Below, in pieces: positions 1 through 9,789 of a stretch of 64,000 nt of DNA; position 1 is the stretch's first letter; each line of letters starts with the position of its first letter. Made by a program: the position numbers and the translations under genes. The DNA lies in contig JAMFSK010000003.1 in assembly GCA_026225235.1 (NCBI GenBank), positions 124,001-188,000 on the forward strand, written 5' to 3'. Source of the DNA: Burkholderiales bacterium. Lineage in GTDB: Bacteria; Pseudomonadota; Gammaproteobacteria; Burkholderiales; Burkholderiaceae. The notes under the pieces were generated by a model that worked only from the letters and a program-made list of their open reading frames with translations, searched no databases and was not told the origin of the DNA.

Positions 1-1
1 A

Positions 2-1414
2 CGGGTGACCGCGATCCCCTTATCACCGGCGTTTCTGATCGGTGTATTCAATCTGCGCGGCACGATCGTTCCGGTGATCAGCCTGAATATCCTGCTGGGT
101 CTGTCGTCGCGGGGCGCGGCCGAGGCCAGCAAGATTGCGATCGTCGATTTCGACGGCACGCGCGTGGGCCTGGTCTTTGACTCGACCGGTGAGATGCTGC
201 GAGTTCAGGCGGCCGACAAACACGCGTTTCACTATGTCGACGACGCGCCCCATCATGTCGTGAAGGGCGCGCTCAAGCTCGCGGGTGGCGAGCGCATCAT
301 CCAGGTCCTCGATCCGGCTGCGTTGCTGATGATCGAGCGGGTTCCACAGATCCTCGACAAACAGCGCAGCGGTGCCACGGCACGGCGCGGCACGCTCGCA
401 CTGCGCCGTCAGTGCGTATCGTTCCGGCTCGGACGCACCGCGCTCGCCTTCGAGATCGGCGCGATCCACGAAATCGTCCGGGTGCCCGCGGTGCAGGAGT
501 CCGTGCTGAAAAGTGATTTTTGCGTCGGCATGTTTGCGTTGCGCGGCGATGTGATGCCCTTGGTCGACTTCGGCGTGCTGCTCGGCATGTCGCGCACACC
601 GGTGGATCTCGCGACGACGGGCATGGCCGATGAGCGCCGGGTGATGGTCTTGCGTCTCGGTGAGACCAGCGTGGGTCTGCTGGTCGACAGCGTCGACTCG
701 ATCATTGGCTTTGCAGGCGACGATGTGTTGCCGATTCCGAGCGTCGGGGCGCGACGTGGTGCACTCTTCGCGGGATGGATCAGCCGCGCGGGCGGTGACG
801 ATATCGTGCTGCTCAAACATGATGCTCTGCTCGCGGGGACGGAGCTGACGGCGCTGACGCAGGGCCATAGCCGTCTCTATGCCAACAGTGAAGGGCTTGC
901 GGCGAAACAACGTCAGCGCGGGGAACGACAGGTTTTTATCACGTTCAAGCTCGACAATCTGATGGCGATGCCGATCGGCGACATCCGCGAGATCATCCGC
1001 TACACCGACGAGATGCTGACGCCTCCGGGCATGCCATCCGCCGTGCGCGGGATGCTCAACCTGCGGCGGCGCCTGGTGACGATTGTCGACCTGCGTGCCT
1101 TATATCAACTCAAGCCGCGCGGCGAGTCAGCCGCCGATGCGGCGCGCGCGAAGATCCTGATTGTCGAACGGGGCACGGATGCGTATGGACTGATCGTCGA
1201 TTCGGTCGAAAACATCGTGCATGTGTATGCCAGCGACAAGTTGCCGGTGCCATCCATGCTGATCGACGCGACGCAGAAGAATGTGCGCGGCGACCTCAGG
1301 GAAGTGATCGAAGTTCCGGACTCCGCCACCGTTGCGGGCGGCCCGTCACTGGCGATGATGGTGTTCGACGTTGCGCGCCTCACGCAACGGATTGCGCAGA
1401 CGCTTGAGGACTGA
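2..1414 (+). CDS. Multi-domain CheW-like chemotaxis protein (5' end missing)
   Basis: The reading frame is open from the first bases of the window, so the N-terminus lies upstream. About 470 residues are visible and form three tandem CheW-like modules, at roughly residues 1-115, 130-290 and 305-460. Each module carries the typical 'G.FNLRG..VP.ISL' or 'GMLNLRRRLVTIVDLR' strand pair and a 'GL.VDSV' strand. CheW domains couple chemoreceptors to the CheA kinase, and proteins with several CheW modules are thought to act as scaffolds or branched couplers. The first module appears truncated only because of the window edge. No response-regulator (CheV-type) domain is seen in the visible part. The start shown is the window edge, not a true start. 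Confidence 0.85.
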   Translation, partial: RVTAIPLSPAFLIGVFNLRGTIVPVISLNILLGLSSRGAAEASKIAIVDFDGTRVGLVFDSTGEMLRVQAADKHAFHYVDDAPHHVVKGALKLAGGERIIQVLDPAALLMIERVPQILDKQRSGATARRGTLALRRQCVSFRLGRTALAFEIGAIHEIVRVPAVQESVLKSDFCVGMFALRGDVMPLVDFGVLLGMSRTPVDLATTGMADERRVMVLRLGETSVGLLVDSVDSIIGFAGDDVLPIPSVGARRGALFAGWISRAGGDDIVLLKHDALLAGTELTALTQGHSRLYANSEGLAAKQRQRGERQVFITFKLDNLMAMPIGDIREIIRYTDEMLTPPGMPSAVRGMLNLRRRLVTIVDLRALYQLKPRGESAADAARAKILIVERGTDAYGLIVDSVENIVHVYASDKLPVPSMLIDATQKNVRGDLREVIEVPDSATVAGGPSLAMMVFDVARLTQRIAQTLED

Positions 1415-1478
1415 AGGCAGCCACGCCCTCAGACGATAGCGGTCGGGAAGTCGTGGCGGTCGATGGCTCGGCGGGTGC

Positions 1479-2597
1479 TCAGGGCATGCTCACGTCGATC
1501 GACGAGCGCACCGGCGCAGCCCGAGCCGCGCGTCGCGCGCCGAGCAGGCGGTGCCCCAGGTTCAGCGCCGGCGATTCGACCCAGTGCCAGGAGACGAAGG
1601 CGCAGACGAAGATGACCGGCATCACGATGACAAACGCCAGCAGATGATGGAGTTGCGGCGCGATGCTCGCGAGACATTGCTGGATCACGAAGCCGTAGAC
1701 ATACAGGCCATACGAGTAGTCATGGCGCGGCACGAAGCGGTGCAGGGCGGGCAGCGTGCCGACCCAGAGCACCCCATAACCGAAGGCAAGATAGAACAAG
1801 GTGGGTCCGACCGCGGTGTCGCGCAGGCCAACATAGCCGGCGGCGAGGGCGAGCGCCGGAATCCAGTGCAATGCGACGTGATCGCGCCAACCGTAGAGCA
1901 GCATGCCTGCCAGGAAGAAGGGCACGGGCCAGAACGAATAACCGGATTGCAGCACCGTGAGGTCGGCCAGCAGGACCTCAGTGAAAGGGTGACGAAGCAG
2001 CAGCATGAAGCCGATCAGCGAGACCGCGAAGGCGATCGTCATCCCGCGTGGCGTGGCGGTCAGGCCAAGAATGCCGGCACCGAGCACGAGGAGGTAGCAC
2101 TTGAGTTCTAGCGGGAGTGTCCAGATCGCCGCGTTGATTGCTCCGACGAAGGGATTATGTTCGAACACACCGGGCAACACCCAGCCGAGACCGTGCACGA
2201 CTGTCAGCATGTGACCGAGGAAATACCAGAGTGCGCTCGCGGCAAAGTAATCGTGCAGTGTCGCGCTCGTGAAGACAGGCCCGACGATGAAGGCGGCGAA
2301 CAAGGAGCACACCGCGAGTGCGGGCCAGATACGCGCGATCCGCAGCACGAGAAAACGTTGCACCGAACGCTGGCGATCGAAGCTCGCGCTGATCAGCATG
2401 CCGCTCATTAGGAAGAAGGCGAACACGCCGAGACTGCCGCACGACTCACGACCAAACCAGGTCGCGATCGGGTCAAGGTGACCGTCTGGCATTTGAATCA
2501 CGTAAGAATGGCCGAAGATCACGGCAATCGCTGCGATCAGCCGGATCAGATCGAAATTGTTGTTGCCGCGCGTGAGGGCTTGAGAGAGCGAAGGCAT
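1479..2597 (-). CDS. Acyltransferase 3 family membrane protein (OafA/YrhL-like)
   Basis: This 372-residue polytopic membrane protein begins with the family's usual opening: an 'NNFDLIRLIAAIAVIFGHS' segment with the conserved His in TM1, then 'VFAFFLMSGMLIS' and a basic 'RFLVLRIARIWPAL' stretch. About ten hydrophobic segments follow. Family members transfer acetyl or other acyl groups to sugars of O-antigen, exopolysaccharide or Nod-type glycans at the inner membrane. No polysaccharide genes are adjacent, so the acceptor cannot be named. The C-terminal 25 residues are basic and probably cytosolic. It is a single gene convergent with the CheW-like gene. Confidence 0.85.
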   Translation of the reverse strand: MPSLSQALTRGNNNFDLIRLIAAIAVIFGHSYVIQMPDGHLDPIATWFGRESCGSLGVFAFFLMSGMLISASFDRQRSVQRFLVLRIARIWPALAVCSLFAAFIVGPVFTSATLHDYFAASALWYFLGHMLTVVHGLGWVLPGVFEHNPFVGAINAAIWTLPLELKCYLLVLGAGILGLTATPRGMTIAFAVSLIGFMLLLRHPFTEVLLADLTVLQSGYSFWPVPFFLAGMLLYGWRDHVALHWIPALALAAGYVGLRDTAVGPTLFYLAFGYGVLWVGTLPALHRFVPRHDYSYGLYVYGFVIQQCLASIAPQLHHLLAFVIVMPVIFVCAFVSWHWVESPALNLGHRLLGARRAARAAPVRSSIDVSMP

Positions 2598-2808
2598 GTT
2601 CGTGTCGTCGAAACAGGGCTAGCCGGACCGGCCATACGATGACGCATCATCGCGCGCCGATAGGCGGCTGACCGTGCGGTTCGACACCTTCTCGCGAACA
2701 GTTTGATCGAACCCCTCGAAATCGATCGATGGTGCTGGACATTGCGTCGTATCGAAGGTCGTTCAGAATCTTCTTACCGAACGTTACGTGTCGCGAGTAG
2801 GCGCTTGC

Positions 2809-4509
2809 TTAGGACGCGTGTTCGACAATGAGTTGAACCCGTGCCACACCGTTATAAACATCGCGTGTGAGTCGGTACGCCACCTCGGCGCGTGCGGGGA
2901 GCATGTCGGTCCGGTTGAACCAGATGGCGTTGTAGCGGCTGCGGCCGCGCACGAGTTGCAGCTTCAGATGTTTGTCTTTGACGAGTGACTGCGTCGCGAT
3001 CTCGAATTCGCCCGAAAACACCGGCGGCGGAAAGCCCTGGCCCCAGACTGCGGCATCGAGCAACTCGACAAACGCCGGATTGAAATAGGCGTCTTCGAGT
3101 TCACCATCGGTCTCGATCACGCGGGCGAGCGTTTCCTCGGTCAGCCATTCGCGGCCCACTTTCTCGAATGCGTCGGTAAAGGCATGCAGGTCGTCTCTTC
3201 TGATCGTCATGCCGGCCGCCATGGCGTGACCACCGAACTTGAGCAACAGGCCGTGGTGGCGTTTGGACACCAGATCGAGTGCATCGCGCAGATGAAAGCC
3301 CGGAATCGAGCGACCCGACCCCTTCGCGAGCAGGCCCCGGTCGTCGGCCGGAGCGAAGGTGAACGACGGCCGGTAAAACTTCTCCTTGAGCCGCGATGCG
3401 ACGATGCCGATCACACCCTGGTGCCAGCCTGCGTTGAAAAGCGTCAGGGTGGCGCGACCCGCGGCGTCGACGCCCGACAAGTCGGCCAGGGCCTCCTGCT
3501 GCATGCCGGCCTCGATCTCGCGACGTTCGCGGTTCATGCCATCGAGTTCCTGGGCGAGGGCCCAGGCGCGACCCGGGTCGTCGGTGGTCAGGCATTCGAT
3601 CCCGAGCGACATGTCGGCGAGCCGGCCGGCCGCGTTGAGCCGAGGGCCGAGTGCGAAACCGAGGTCGAAGCCCGCGGCGGAACGCGCGTCTCGCGCGGCC
3701 ACACGAAACAGCGCGGCGATGCCGGGTTGCATGCGGCCACTGCGGATGCGCGAGAGGCCCTGGGCCACGAGCACGCGGTTGTTGGCGTCGAGCCGCACGA
3801 CATCCGCCACGGTGCCGAGCGCGACGAGATCGAGCAGGCCGTCGAGGCGGGGCTGGGTCTGGGCATCGAACAGGCCGCGCCGGCGCATCTCGGCACGCAC
3901 TGCTAACAGCACATAGAACATCACGCCGACACCGGCCAGATGCTTGCTGGGGAAGGTGCAGCCGGGCTGGTTCGGATTGATGATGGCGCGCGCATCGGGC
4001 AGTGTGTCGCCGGGCAGGTGGTGATCGGTCACCAAGACTTCGATGCCGAGCGCATTGGCAGCGGCCACGCCATCGACACTCGCGATGCCGTTGTCGACGG
4101 TAATCAGCAAATCGGGCTTGCCGCCCGCGCGCCGTGCGGCCAGTGCGACGATCTCGGGTGTCAGGCCGTAGCCATACTCGAAGCGGTTCGGCACCAGGTA
4201 GTCGACCTTGGCGCCGAGCATGCGCAGGCCGCGCACAGCGACCGCGCAGGCGGTCGCGCCGTCGCAGTCATAGTCGGCGACGACCAGCATCGAGCGCTGC
4301 GCGACGATCGAATCGGCGAGCAGGGCCGCGCCTGCTTCGATGCCTTTGAGGGCGGCCGGAGCATGCAACTGGACCAGCGCGGTCTCAATATCGCGTGGGG
4401 AGACGACGCCGCGTGAGGCGAACAGGCGCGCAAGCACAGGATGAATGCCCGCGCGGACCAGGATCTCGGTGTCGACGGGTGAGCAGGAGCGAACAGCGAT
4501 CTGGGTCAT
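2809..4509 (-). CDS. recJ: Single-stranded-DNA-specific 5'-3' exonuclease RecJ
   Basis: RecJ degrades single-stranded DNA 5' to 3' in RecFOR recombination, mismatch repair and base-excision repair. The 566-residue product is of normal length. The DHH phosphoesterase core shows 'VADYDCDGATA' (residues 77-87, metal-binding Asp79/81/83) and 'VTDHHLPGD' with the DHH triad at 162-164. The DHHA1 domain shows 'GSGRSIPGFHLRDAL' and 'KFGGHAMAAGMTI', followed by a C-terminal OB-like region. It lies 13 bp downstream of the rpfE-like gene on the same strand, so the two are probably co-transcribed. Confidence 0.97.
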   Translation of the reverse strand: MTQIAVRSCSPVDTEILVRAGIHPVLARLFASRGVVSPRDIETALVQLHAPAALKGIEAGAALLADSIVAQRSMLVVADYDCDGATACAVAVRGLRMLGAKVDYLVPNRFEYGYGLTPEIVALAARRAGGKPDLLITVDNGIASVDGVAAANALGIEVLVTDHHLPGDTLPDARAIINPNQPGCTFPSKHLAGVGVMFYVLLAVRAEMRRRGLFDAQTQPRLDGLLDLVALGTVADVVRLDANNRVLVAQGLSRIRSGRMQPGIAALFRVAARDARSAAGFDLGFALGPRLNAAGRLADMSLGIECLTTDDPGRAWALAQELDGMNRERREIEAGMQQEALADLSGVDAAGRATLTLFNAGWHQGVIGIVASRLKEKFYRPSFTFAPADDRGLLAKGSGRSIPGFHLRDALDLVSKRHHGLLLKFGGHAMAAGMTIRRDDLHAFTDAFEKVGREWLTEETLARVIETDGELEDAYFNPAFVELLDAAVWGQGFPPPVFSGEFEIATQSLVKDKHLKLQLVRGRSRYNAIWFNRTDMLPARAEVAYRLTRDVYNGVARVQLIVEHAS

Positions 4510-4522
4510 TCGGTGAGGGATG

Positions 4523-5725
4523 TCATTCAGTGATCGCGGCGGCGAGCGGCCGCCGGCGCCAGAACATGCGCAGCGCGCCGCGGGTGATCACATAACTGAC
4601 GACACCGGTGTCGCCGGTCAGAGTCAGTGTGAGCCTCGGCAGGCTGCCATCGTGCAAGGCCGCGAGCGCCGGCGCGAACCAGTCGCGCTCAAGCTGGGCA
4701 AGGGCTTCATGCCAGCCGTACCAGTCCTGGTGAATGAAGGGAACATTGAGTGCGTCGAGTTCGACGAGCGTCGCGCCAGACGGGGTGGCGCCGGAGGGGG
4801 ACCGAGACGCGGGAGCCGAAGTGGAACCTGCCAGAGACGGGGAGGGGGCGCCAGCACCCGAGCGGGAAGCCGGTGGCGACAGCGATTCAGCCGGGAGCGA
4901 CGCATAGGCCGCATACGTCTCCGGTGGTCCGCCCAGGGCCGCGCCCGAGGCGAGTGCAAGCCCGCGCGTCGCGACGGCGCGGCTCAGGACCCGCGCGAAG
5001 GGATGCGCGAGAGACGCCGCCAGCGTCCCCTGCGAATAAAGCCACAGCCCGTTGACCGCCATCAGTCCGCGCGATTCGCGCGAATCGTTGAGGGGATGTT
5101 CGAACCAGCTCATCTGGACTTCGTTCTGCAGCTTCATCCAGGTGCGCGAGCGATCGCCTGTGCCGACGTCGTGGGGCAGCCAGATTTCGATGCTGCGTCC
5201 GGCCGCGCGCAGCGGCGGCGCGGCGACGAGCTCGCCGAGCGCCTCGCCGGACACATACCAGCGGCGCGGCGTGGGTGCCTCGACGCGGATGCCGAGTTCG
5301 TCGAACGAGGGGCGCGCCGCCTCGAGCAGGGTCGCGGCTTCCTCGTCGTTGAGACCCAGGGTGTCGGGATCGATCAGCACCAGGTGGTCGCGCGCGATCT
5401 GCACATGGGCGGGCTCGACGCAGGCCCAGCGGGCCGTGCCGGGGTCGCCGCCGTCGGCCAGCAACATATAGGGCGCGAGCGGTGCGTCGTCGGTCGCGGG
5501 CGGCGTGCCGCCCGCTGGACGCTCGAGCAGGCCAAAGCGTCCGGCGAGCCAGCGCTCGTGCGGCAGCGTGCGCTGGAAGTCTTCGCCGGTGGCGCGTTCG
5601 GTCTGGGAGGCCCGTGCGAGCAGGGCGCCGAGCGCCGGGTACGCGAGGCGCGATAGCGCGATCTGGGCGTCGACGGCCGGCACGAGGGCGAAGGGAACGA
5701 GAAGATGCAAGGGTTCGGAGGGCAT
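4523..5725 (-). CDS. RpfE-like / phosphoglycerate-mutase-related conserved protein
   Basis: This 400-residue cytosolic protein belongs to a family that I recall sitting next to recJ in beta- and gammaproteobacteria. It is called RpfE in the Xanthomonas rpf cluster and is often annotated as a cofactor-independent phosphoglycerate mutase relative. Its molecular role is not established. I recognise 'LHLLVPFALVPA' at the N-terminus, the 'IWLPHDVGTGDRS..WMKLQNEVQMSWFEHP' region and 'RGLMAVNGLWLYSQG'. A low-complexity Ser/Ala/Pro linker sits near residue 310. The ATG at 5725 is preferred over the TTG at 5746, because a TACAAT element overlaps the upstream choice. The gene is divergent from lolC. 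Confidence 0.7.
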   Translation of the reverse strand: MPSEPLHLLVPFALVPAVDAQIALSRLAYPALGALLARASQTERATGEDFQRTLPHERWLAGRFGLLERPAGGTPPATDDAPLAPYMLLADGGDPGTARWACVEPAHVQIARDHLVLIDPDTLGLNDEEAATLLEAARPSFDELGIRVEAPTPRRWYVSGEALGELVAAPPLRAAGRSIEIWLPHDVGTGDRSRTWMKLQNEVQMSWFEHPLNDSRESRGLMAVNGLWLYSQGTLAASLAHPFARVLSRAVATRGLALASGAALGGPPETYAAYASLPAESLSPPASRSGAGAPSPSLAGSTSAPASRSPSGATPSGATLVELDALNVPFIHQDWYGWHEALAQLERDWFAPALAALHDGSLPRLTLTLTGDTGVVSYVITRGALRMFWRRRPLAAAITE

Positions 5726-5839
5726 GTCGGCGCAATTGTATGGCAAACTTTCCGACCGGAGTCGGCCGGAAAGGATGATGCCGACGGGCGCGCATCGCAG
5801 ATGCAGGCCGTTTAGGCCCTGAAACTAGTAAGGAAACGC

Positions 5840-7093
5840 TTGAAACTTCCATTCGAATGGCAGATCGGCTGGCGCTATACCCGCGCCGGAAAGAAGAGCT
5901 CGGGGAACGGTTTTATCTCGTTTATTGCCTTGGTGTCGATGAGCGGTATCGCGCTGGGCGTGGCCGCGCTGATTGTCGTGCTGTCCGTGATGAACGGCTT
6001 CCAGCGCGATGTTCGCGACCGCATGCTGTCGGTGCTGGCCCACGTCGAGATCTTTTCGCCAACCGGCTCGATGCCCGACTGGCAGAAAACCGCGAACGAG
6101 GCCCTGCACAATTCGCAGGTGGTCGCCGCCTCGCCTTATGTCGATGCGCAGGCCTTGCTCACCCGGCAGGATGCCGTGAGCGGCGTGATGCTGCGCGGCG
6201 TCGAGCCGAGCCTCGAGTCCCATGTGTCGGACCTCGCGAAGGAGATGCGGGCCGGCAAGCTGAGCGACCTGCAGCCCGGTCAGTTCGGCATCGTGCTCGG
6301 CAGCCAGCTCGCCTCGAGCCTGGCTGTTACGGTCGGCGACAAGGTGACCCTCGTGGCACCGGAGGGCAGCGTGACACCTGCCGGCATGTTGCCGCGGCTC
6401 AAGCAGTTCAATGTGGTCGGTGTGTTCGAGTCCGGGCACTATGAGTACGACAGCTCCCTCGCAATGATCGATATTGCCGATGCCGAGGCGTTGTTCCGGC
6501 TGCCCGCGCCAACTGGTGTGCGCCTGCGCTTGCACGACATGCAGAAGGCGCCCGCCGTGACTCACGAACTCGCCCGTTCGCTGTCGGGCGATCTCTATAT
6601 TCGTGACTGGACCCAGCAGAACCAGACCTGGTTCTCGGCGGTGCTGATCGAGAAACGCATGATGTTCATTATCCTGACGCTGATCATTGCGGTCGCGGCA
6701 TTCAACCTGGTGTCCTCGCTCGTGATGACTGTCACCGACAAGCAACCTGATATCGCCATCTTGCGCACGCTCGGTGCCCAGCAGCGCTCGATCATGAAGA
6801 TCTTCTTCGTGCAGGGCGTGACCATCGGTTTCATCGGGACCGCGATCGGGGTCGCGCTCGGCTGCGCGCTTGCCGCCAGCATCCCGACCGTCGTGCCGAT
6901 GATCGAGCACGCGTTTGGCGTGCAGTTCCTTCCGCCGTCGATCTACTTCATCAGCGAGTTGCCATCCGATCTCGAGATCGGCGACGTCACACGGATCGGT
7001 CTGATGGCCTTCGTGCTGTCGGCGCTTGCCACCTTGTATCCGAGCTGGCGTGGTTCGCGCGTGCGCCCGGCGGAGGCGTTGCGCTATGAATAA
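5840..7093 (+). CDS. lolC: Lipoprotein-releasing ABC transporter permease (LolC/LolE family)
   Basis: This is the inner-membrane permease of the Lol system, which extracts mature lipoproteins from the inner membrane and passes them to LolA. The 417-residue protein has the standard plan: a TM segment near residues 25-50 ('[16 protein letters not shown]'), a large periplasmic MacB-like domain, then three TM helices forming the FtsX-like domain ('[18 protein letters not shown]'). It ends with '[18 protein letters not shown]'. The start is a TTG preceded by a TAAGGA ribosome site. No second permease gene (lolE) is adjacent, so the complex may be a homodimer of the LolF kind. The gene overlaps lolD by 8 bp. 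Confidence 0.95.
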   Translation: MKLPFEWQIGWRYTRAGKKSSGNGFISFIALVSMSGIALGVAALIVVLSVMNGFQRDVRDRMLSVLAHVEIFSPTGSMPDWQKTANEALHNSQVVAASPYVDAQALLTRQDAVSGVMLRGVEPSLESHVSDLAKEMRAGKLSDLQPGQFGIVLGSQLASSLAVTVGDKVTLVAPEGSVTPAGMLPRLKQFNVVGVFESGHYEYDSSLAMIDIADAEALFRLPAPTGVRLRLHDMQKAPAVTHELARSLSGDLYIRDWTQQNQTWFSAVLIEKRMMFIILTLIIAVAAFNLVSSLVMTVTDKQPDIAILRTLGAQQRSIMKIFFVQGVTIGFIGTAIGVALGCALAASIPTVVPMIEHAFGVQFLPPSIYFISELPSDLEIGDVTRIGLMAFVLSALATLYPSWRGSRVRPAEALRYE

Positions 7094-7787
7094 GGGCACC
7101 GTGGTTCTCGAAGCGCGTGGCGTCGCCAAGGCGTTCATGCAGGGCCGTGCGCCGGTTGAAGTGTTGCGCGGGGCCTCGATCACCGTTCATGCCGGCGAAA
7201 AGGTGGCTATCGTCGGCGCCTCGGGCTCGGGCAAGAGCACGCTGCTGCATGTTCTGGGTGGGCTCGACGAGCCGTCGGGCGGCAGTGTGGCGCTGCTCGG
7301 CAAGCCTTTCACGTCCTTGTCGGACCGGGAACGCACCGAACAACGCAATCGCTCGCTCGGCTTTGTCTATCAGTTCCATCATCTGCTGGCCGAGTTTTCG
7401 GCGCTCGATAATGTCGCGATGCCGTTGTGGATCCGGCGGCAGAATCGGGAGACCGCGCGTCGTACGGCGGCTGCGATGCTCGAGCGGGTGGGTTTGTCAC
7501 ACCGCGCGGATGGGCGCCCGGGTGAGTTGTCGGGCGGCGAACGTCAGCGCGTCGCGCTGGCTCGTGCGCTCGTCACGGAACCCGCGTGCGTGTTGGCCGA
7601 TGAGCCGACGGGGAATCTCGATCACGGCACGGCTGAGTCGGTCTTCCATCTCATGCTTGAGTTGTCCGATACGCTCAAGACGAGCTTTATTCTCGTGACT
7701 CACGATATGGATCTGGCGGGGCGTTGCGATCGTATCTTGCGCCTGCGCGACGGCATTCTGGTCGAGGAGCCGTCGGTGCCGGTCTAA
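7086..7787 (+). CDS. lolD: Lipoprotein-releasing ABC transporter ATP-binding protein LolD
   Basis: LolD is the cytoplasmic ATPase that powers lipoprotein release together with the LolC/E-type permease. The 233-residue product has Walker A 'GASGSGKST' (about residues 44-52), the signature 'LSGGERQRV' and Walker B '[12 protein letters not shown]'. A '[18 protein letters not shown]' Q-loop segment typical of the LolD/MacB/FtsE subgroup is present. The ATG lies inside the last codons of lolC (ATGAATAA overlap), which points to translational coupling. Confidence 0.96.
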   Translation: MNKGTVVLEARGVAKAFMQGRAPVEVLRGASITVHAGEKVAIVGASGSGKSTLLHVLGGLDEPSGGSVALLGKPFTSLSDRERTEQRNRSLGFVYQFHHLLAEFSALDNVAMPLWIRRQNRETARRTAAAMLERVGLSHRADGRPGELSGGERQRVALARALVTEPACVLADEPTGNLDHGTAESVFHLMLELSDTLKTSFILVTHDMDLAGRCDRILRLRDGILVEEPSVPV

Positions 7788-7981
7788 GGGGGCTGCCGGA
7801 TGCCGCGCGCGCTTGCTCGTAGCGCGGTCAGTGTCCTGCGGCAGTGCCAAAACGACGGGGCGGTGGCCGCTATCGCTGCGTGCTCGCTTGCAGCATTCGG
7901 TTCTGGCGACCACGGCCACGGGTATGGTCGCGGAAGCGGGCGCACCGTTGCCCTATCGCATTCGTTATGGAGCCACGCTTC

Positions 7982-8767
7982 ATGTGGATCGACTCACACT
8001 GCCACCTCGATGCCTCCGAGTTTGACGCCGACCGTGACACGGTCGCGGCCGATGCACAGGCGGCCAGCGTGTCGCGCATTGTGATTCCAAGCGTCGGCCG
8101 GGTGAACTTCGATCGCGTGCGCACACTCGCTCACCGGGTCCCCGGCGGGGCCTATGCGCTGGGTATTCATCCACTGTTCACGCCGCAGACGAGCGAAGCG
8201 GATCTGCTTACGCTCAGGACCGAGATCGAGGCGTCGCTTAATGATCCGTTATTCGTCGGCGTCGGCGAGATCGGCCTCGACTATTTTGTTCCCGATCTCG
8301 ATGACACGCGTCAGCAGTATTTCTATGACGAGCAACTCAAACTCGCGCGTGAGTTCGATCTGCCGGCGATTTGCCATGTTCGCAAGTCGCAGGATAAAGT
8401 GTTGAAGGGCTTGCGGCGTTTCGGCATTCGTATCGGCATCGCGCACGCTTTTAATGGCAGCTTCCAGCAGGCTGACGCTTTTATCGCGCAGGGGTTCAAG
8501 CTCGGCTTTGGCGGCAACGTGACGTTCGAGCGTGCGAAACAAATCCGCCGGCTTGCCGAGCAACTCCCCATCGAGGCCATCGTGCTCGAAACGGATGCGC
8601 CCGATATCGCCCCCGCCTGGCAATACAAGCAACGCAATACGCCTGCTCAGGTCGCGCGCATTGGCGAGGTGCTCGCGCAGTTGCGGGGCATCGATGCCGA
8701 ACGCTGCGCCGAGCGGACTTCGGCCAATTCGCTGGCGGCGTTGCCGCGACTCGCAGGCATCGCATAG
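7982..8767 (+). CDS. tatD: TatD family metal-dependent DNase/hydrolase
   Basis: TatD-type proteins are TIM-barrel metal hydrolases with 3'-5' exonuclease activity on DNA and RNA in E. coli. The 261-residue product opens with 'MWIDSHCHLD', containing the HxH metal motif. It also has 'GEIGLDYF' (metal Glu), 'ICHVRKSQDK', 'GIAHAFNGS' and 'VLETDAPDIAP', which supplies the last metal Asp. An in-frame ATG at 7967 is an alternative start. Next to the lolD-comEC junction it occupies what I take to be its usual place in the family. Confidence 0.93.
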   Translation: MWIDSHCHLDASEFDADRDTVAADAQAASVSRIVIPSVGRVNFDRVRTLAHRVPGGAYALGIHPLFTPQTSEADLLTLRTEIEASLNDPLFVGVGEIGLDYFVPDLDDTRQQYFYDEQLKLAREFDLPAICHVRKSQDKVLKGLRRFGIRIGIAHAFNGSFQQADAFIAQGFKLGFGGNVTFERAKQIRRLAEQLPIEAIVLETDAPDIAPAWQYKQRNTPAQVARIGEVLAQLRGIDAERCAERTSANSLAALPRLAGIA

Positions 8768-8939
8768 AGGTCTTTTTTGATTTCATGGTGCGCCGCCAGG
8801 GTCGCAGCGGTTGATGGGCGGAAGCAGCCGGGTCTGTCGTGGCGCCTCGCGCTGACAAATTCGGCCGAAAGGCCAACATTCGGCTATTCATGCGCTTGCG
8901 CCGACCGGTTGCCCGAGTCTGAGGTCTCACCCGCGGTGG

Positions 8940-9713
8940 GTGCGGGGGAAGACGTTGCGGCGACTGCTATGTGGGTTTGCGATCGGGGTCGGCTGGCTTC
9001 AGCAGTGCGCGACGTTGCTGAGCTTGTCGCGTTGGTCTGCGCTTGCCGCGCTTACAGTTTTGGGTGCGCGGGACTGTCGCCGTGGTCACGATTCGCCGTC
9101 GCGTGTCAGCGAACGTTGTCGCGACTGCAGCGATCGGCTCTGTCGGCACGCTCTCGTCGCGGGCGTGGAGCAAGATCCCTGTCGATGCAGTGGGCTTGCG
9201 CGTTAGCGGGCCGTCGTGCTCAGGCAATCGGTTGGCTCGTGGCCGGGCTTTTGACCATGGGACGACGTGCACTTCACCCTGCTTTGGCCCCACGCCGCGA
9301 TGCTCGCCCGCGACGAGGTCCGCAATCCCGGCAACTGCATATTACACATTGCCAATACCAGAGTGGCTGCCTTGTTGCCCGGCGATATCGAGGCGCCGCA
9401 GGAGCGGGCACTCGTCGCCACCCATGCCGCGGCTTTGCGCGCCGACTTGCTGCTGGTCCTGCACCATGGCAGCCGCACTTCGTCGACTGAAGGGTTCCTC
9501 GACGCCGCCGCGCCGCGCGAGGAGGTATTTCAGGTAGGCTATCGCAACCGATTCGGCCATCCGCAAGCTGGCGTCCTCGCGCGCTACCGTGCGCACGGCA
9601 CGCGGATCCATCGTGCCGACCGCGACGGGGCGATACGTGCGAGCAGCACGGGCGGTGGGTTTGAGGTCGAACGGTGTCGCGAATCGAAGCGGCGTTACTG
9701 GATGGGACATTGA
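8940..9713 (+). pseudogene. comEC: Decayed comEC/rec2 (competence DNA-uptake channel) remnant
   Basis: ComEC forms the inner-membrane channel for DNA during natural transformation and is usually near 800 residues. Here only the two ends survive. From 8940 a ComEC-like hydrophobic N-terminus is readable ('LLCGFAIGVGWLQQCATLL'). From about 9264 the C-terminal metallo-beta-lactamase part is clear ('VHFTLLWPHAA', 'ARDEVRNPGNCILHIANTR', 'ALLPGDIEAPQERALV', 'LLVLHHGSRTSS', 'YRNRFGHPQAGVLARY'). Between them in-frame stops occur near 9204 and 9250, and roughly 550-600 residues, including the Competence membrane domain, are missing. The position between tatD and the hydrolase next to pyrG is that of an intact comEC in relatives. 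Confidence 0.85.
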
Positions 9714-9789
9714 GCGTGCGGCACCAGCATCAGCAGGCGAAGTTCGACGCCATCGAACGGCATGCCACTCCAAGCGGAGGACGACGAAC

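Noticed and set aside
5825..7183. Long minus-strand open frame opposite lolC
   Set aside because: Rich in His, Arg and Gln with no domain; it mirrors lolC codon bias and is an antisense shadow.
9043..9537. Alternative frames within the comEC remnant
   Set aside because: The readable ComEC similarity is in another frame; these translate to Arg/Ser/Pro-rich sequence without meaning.
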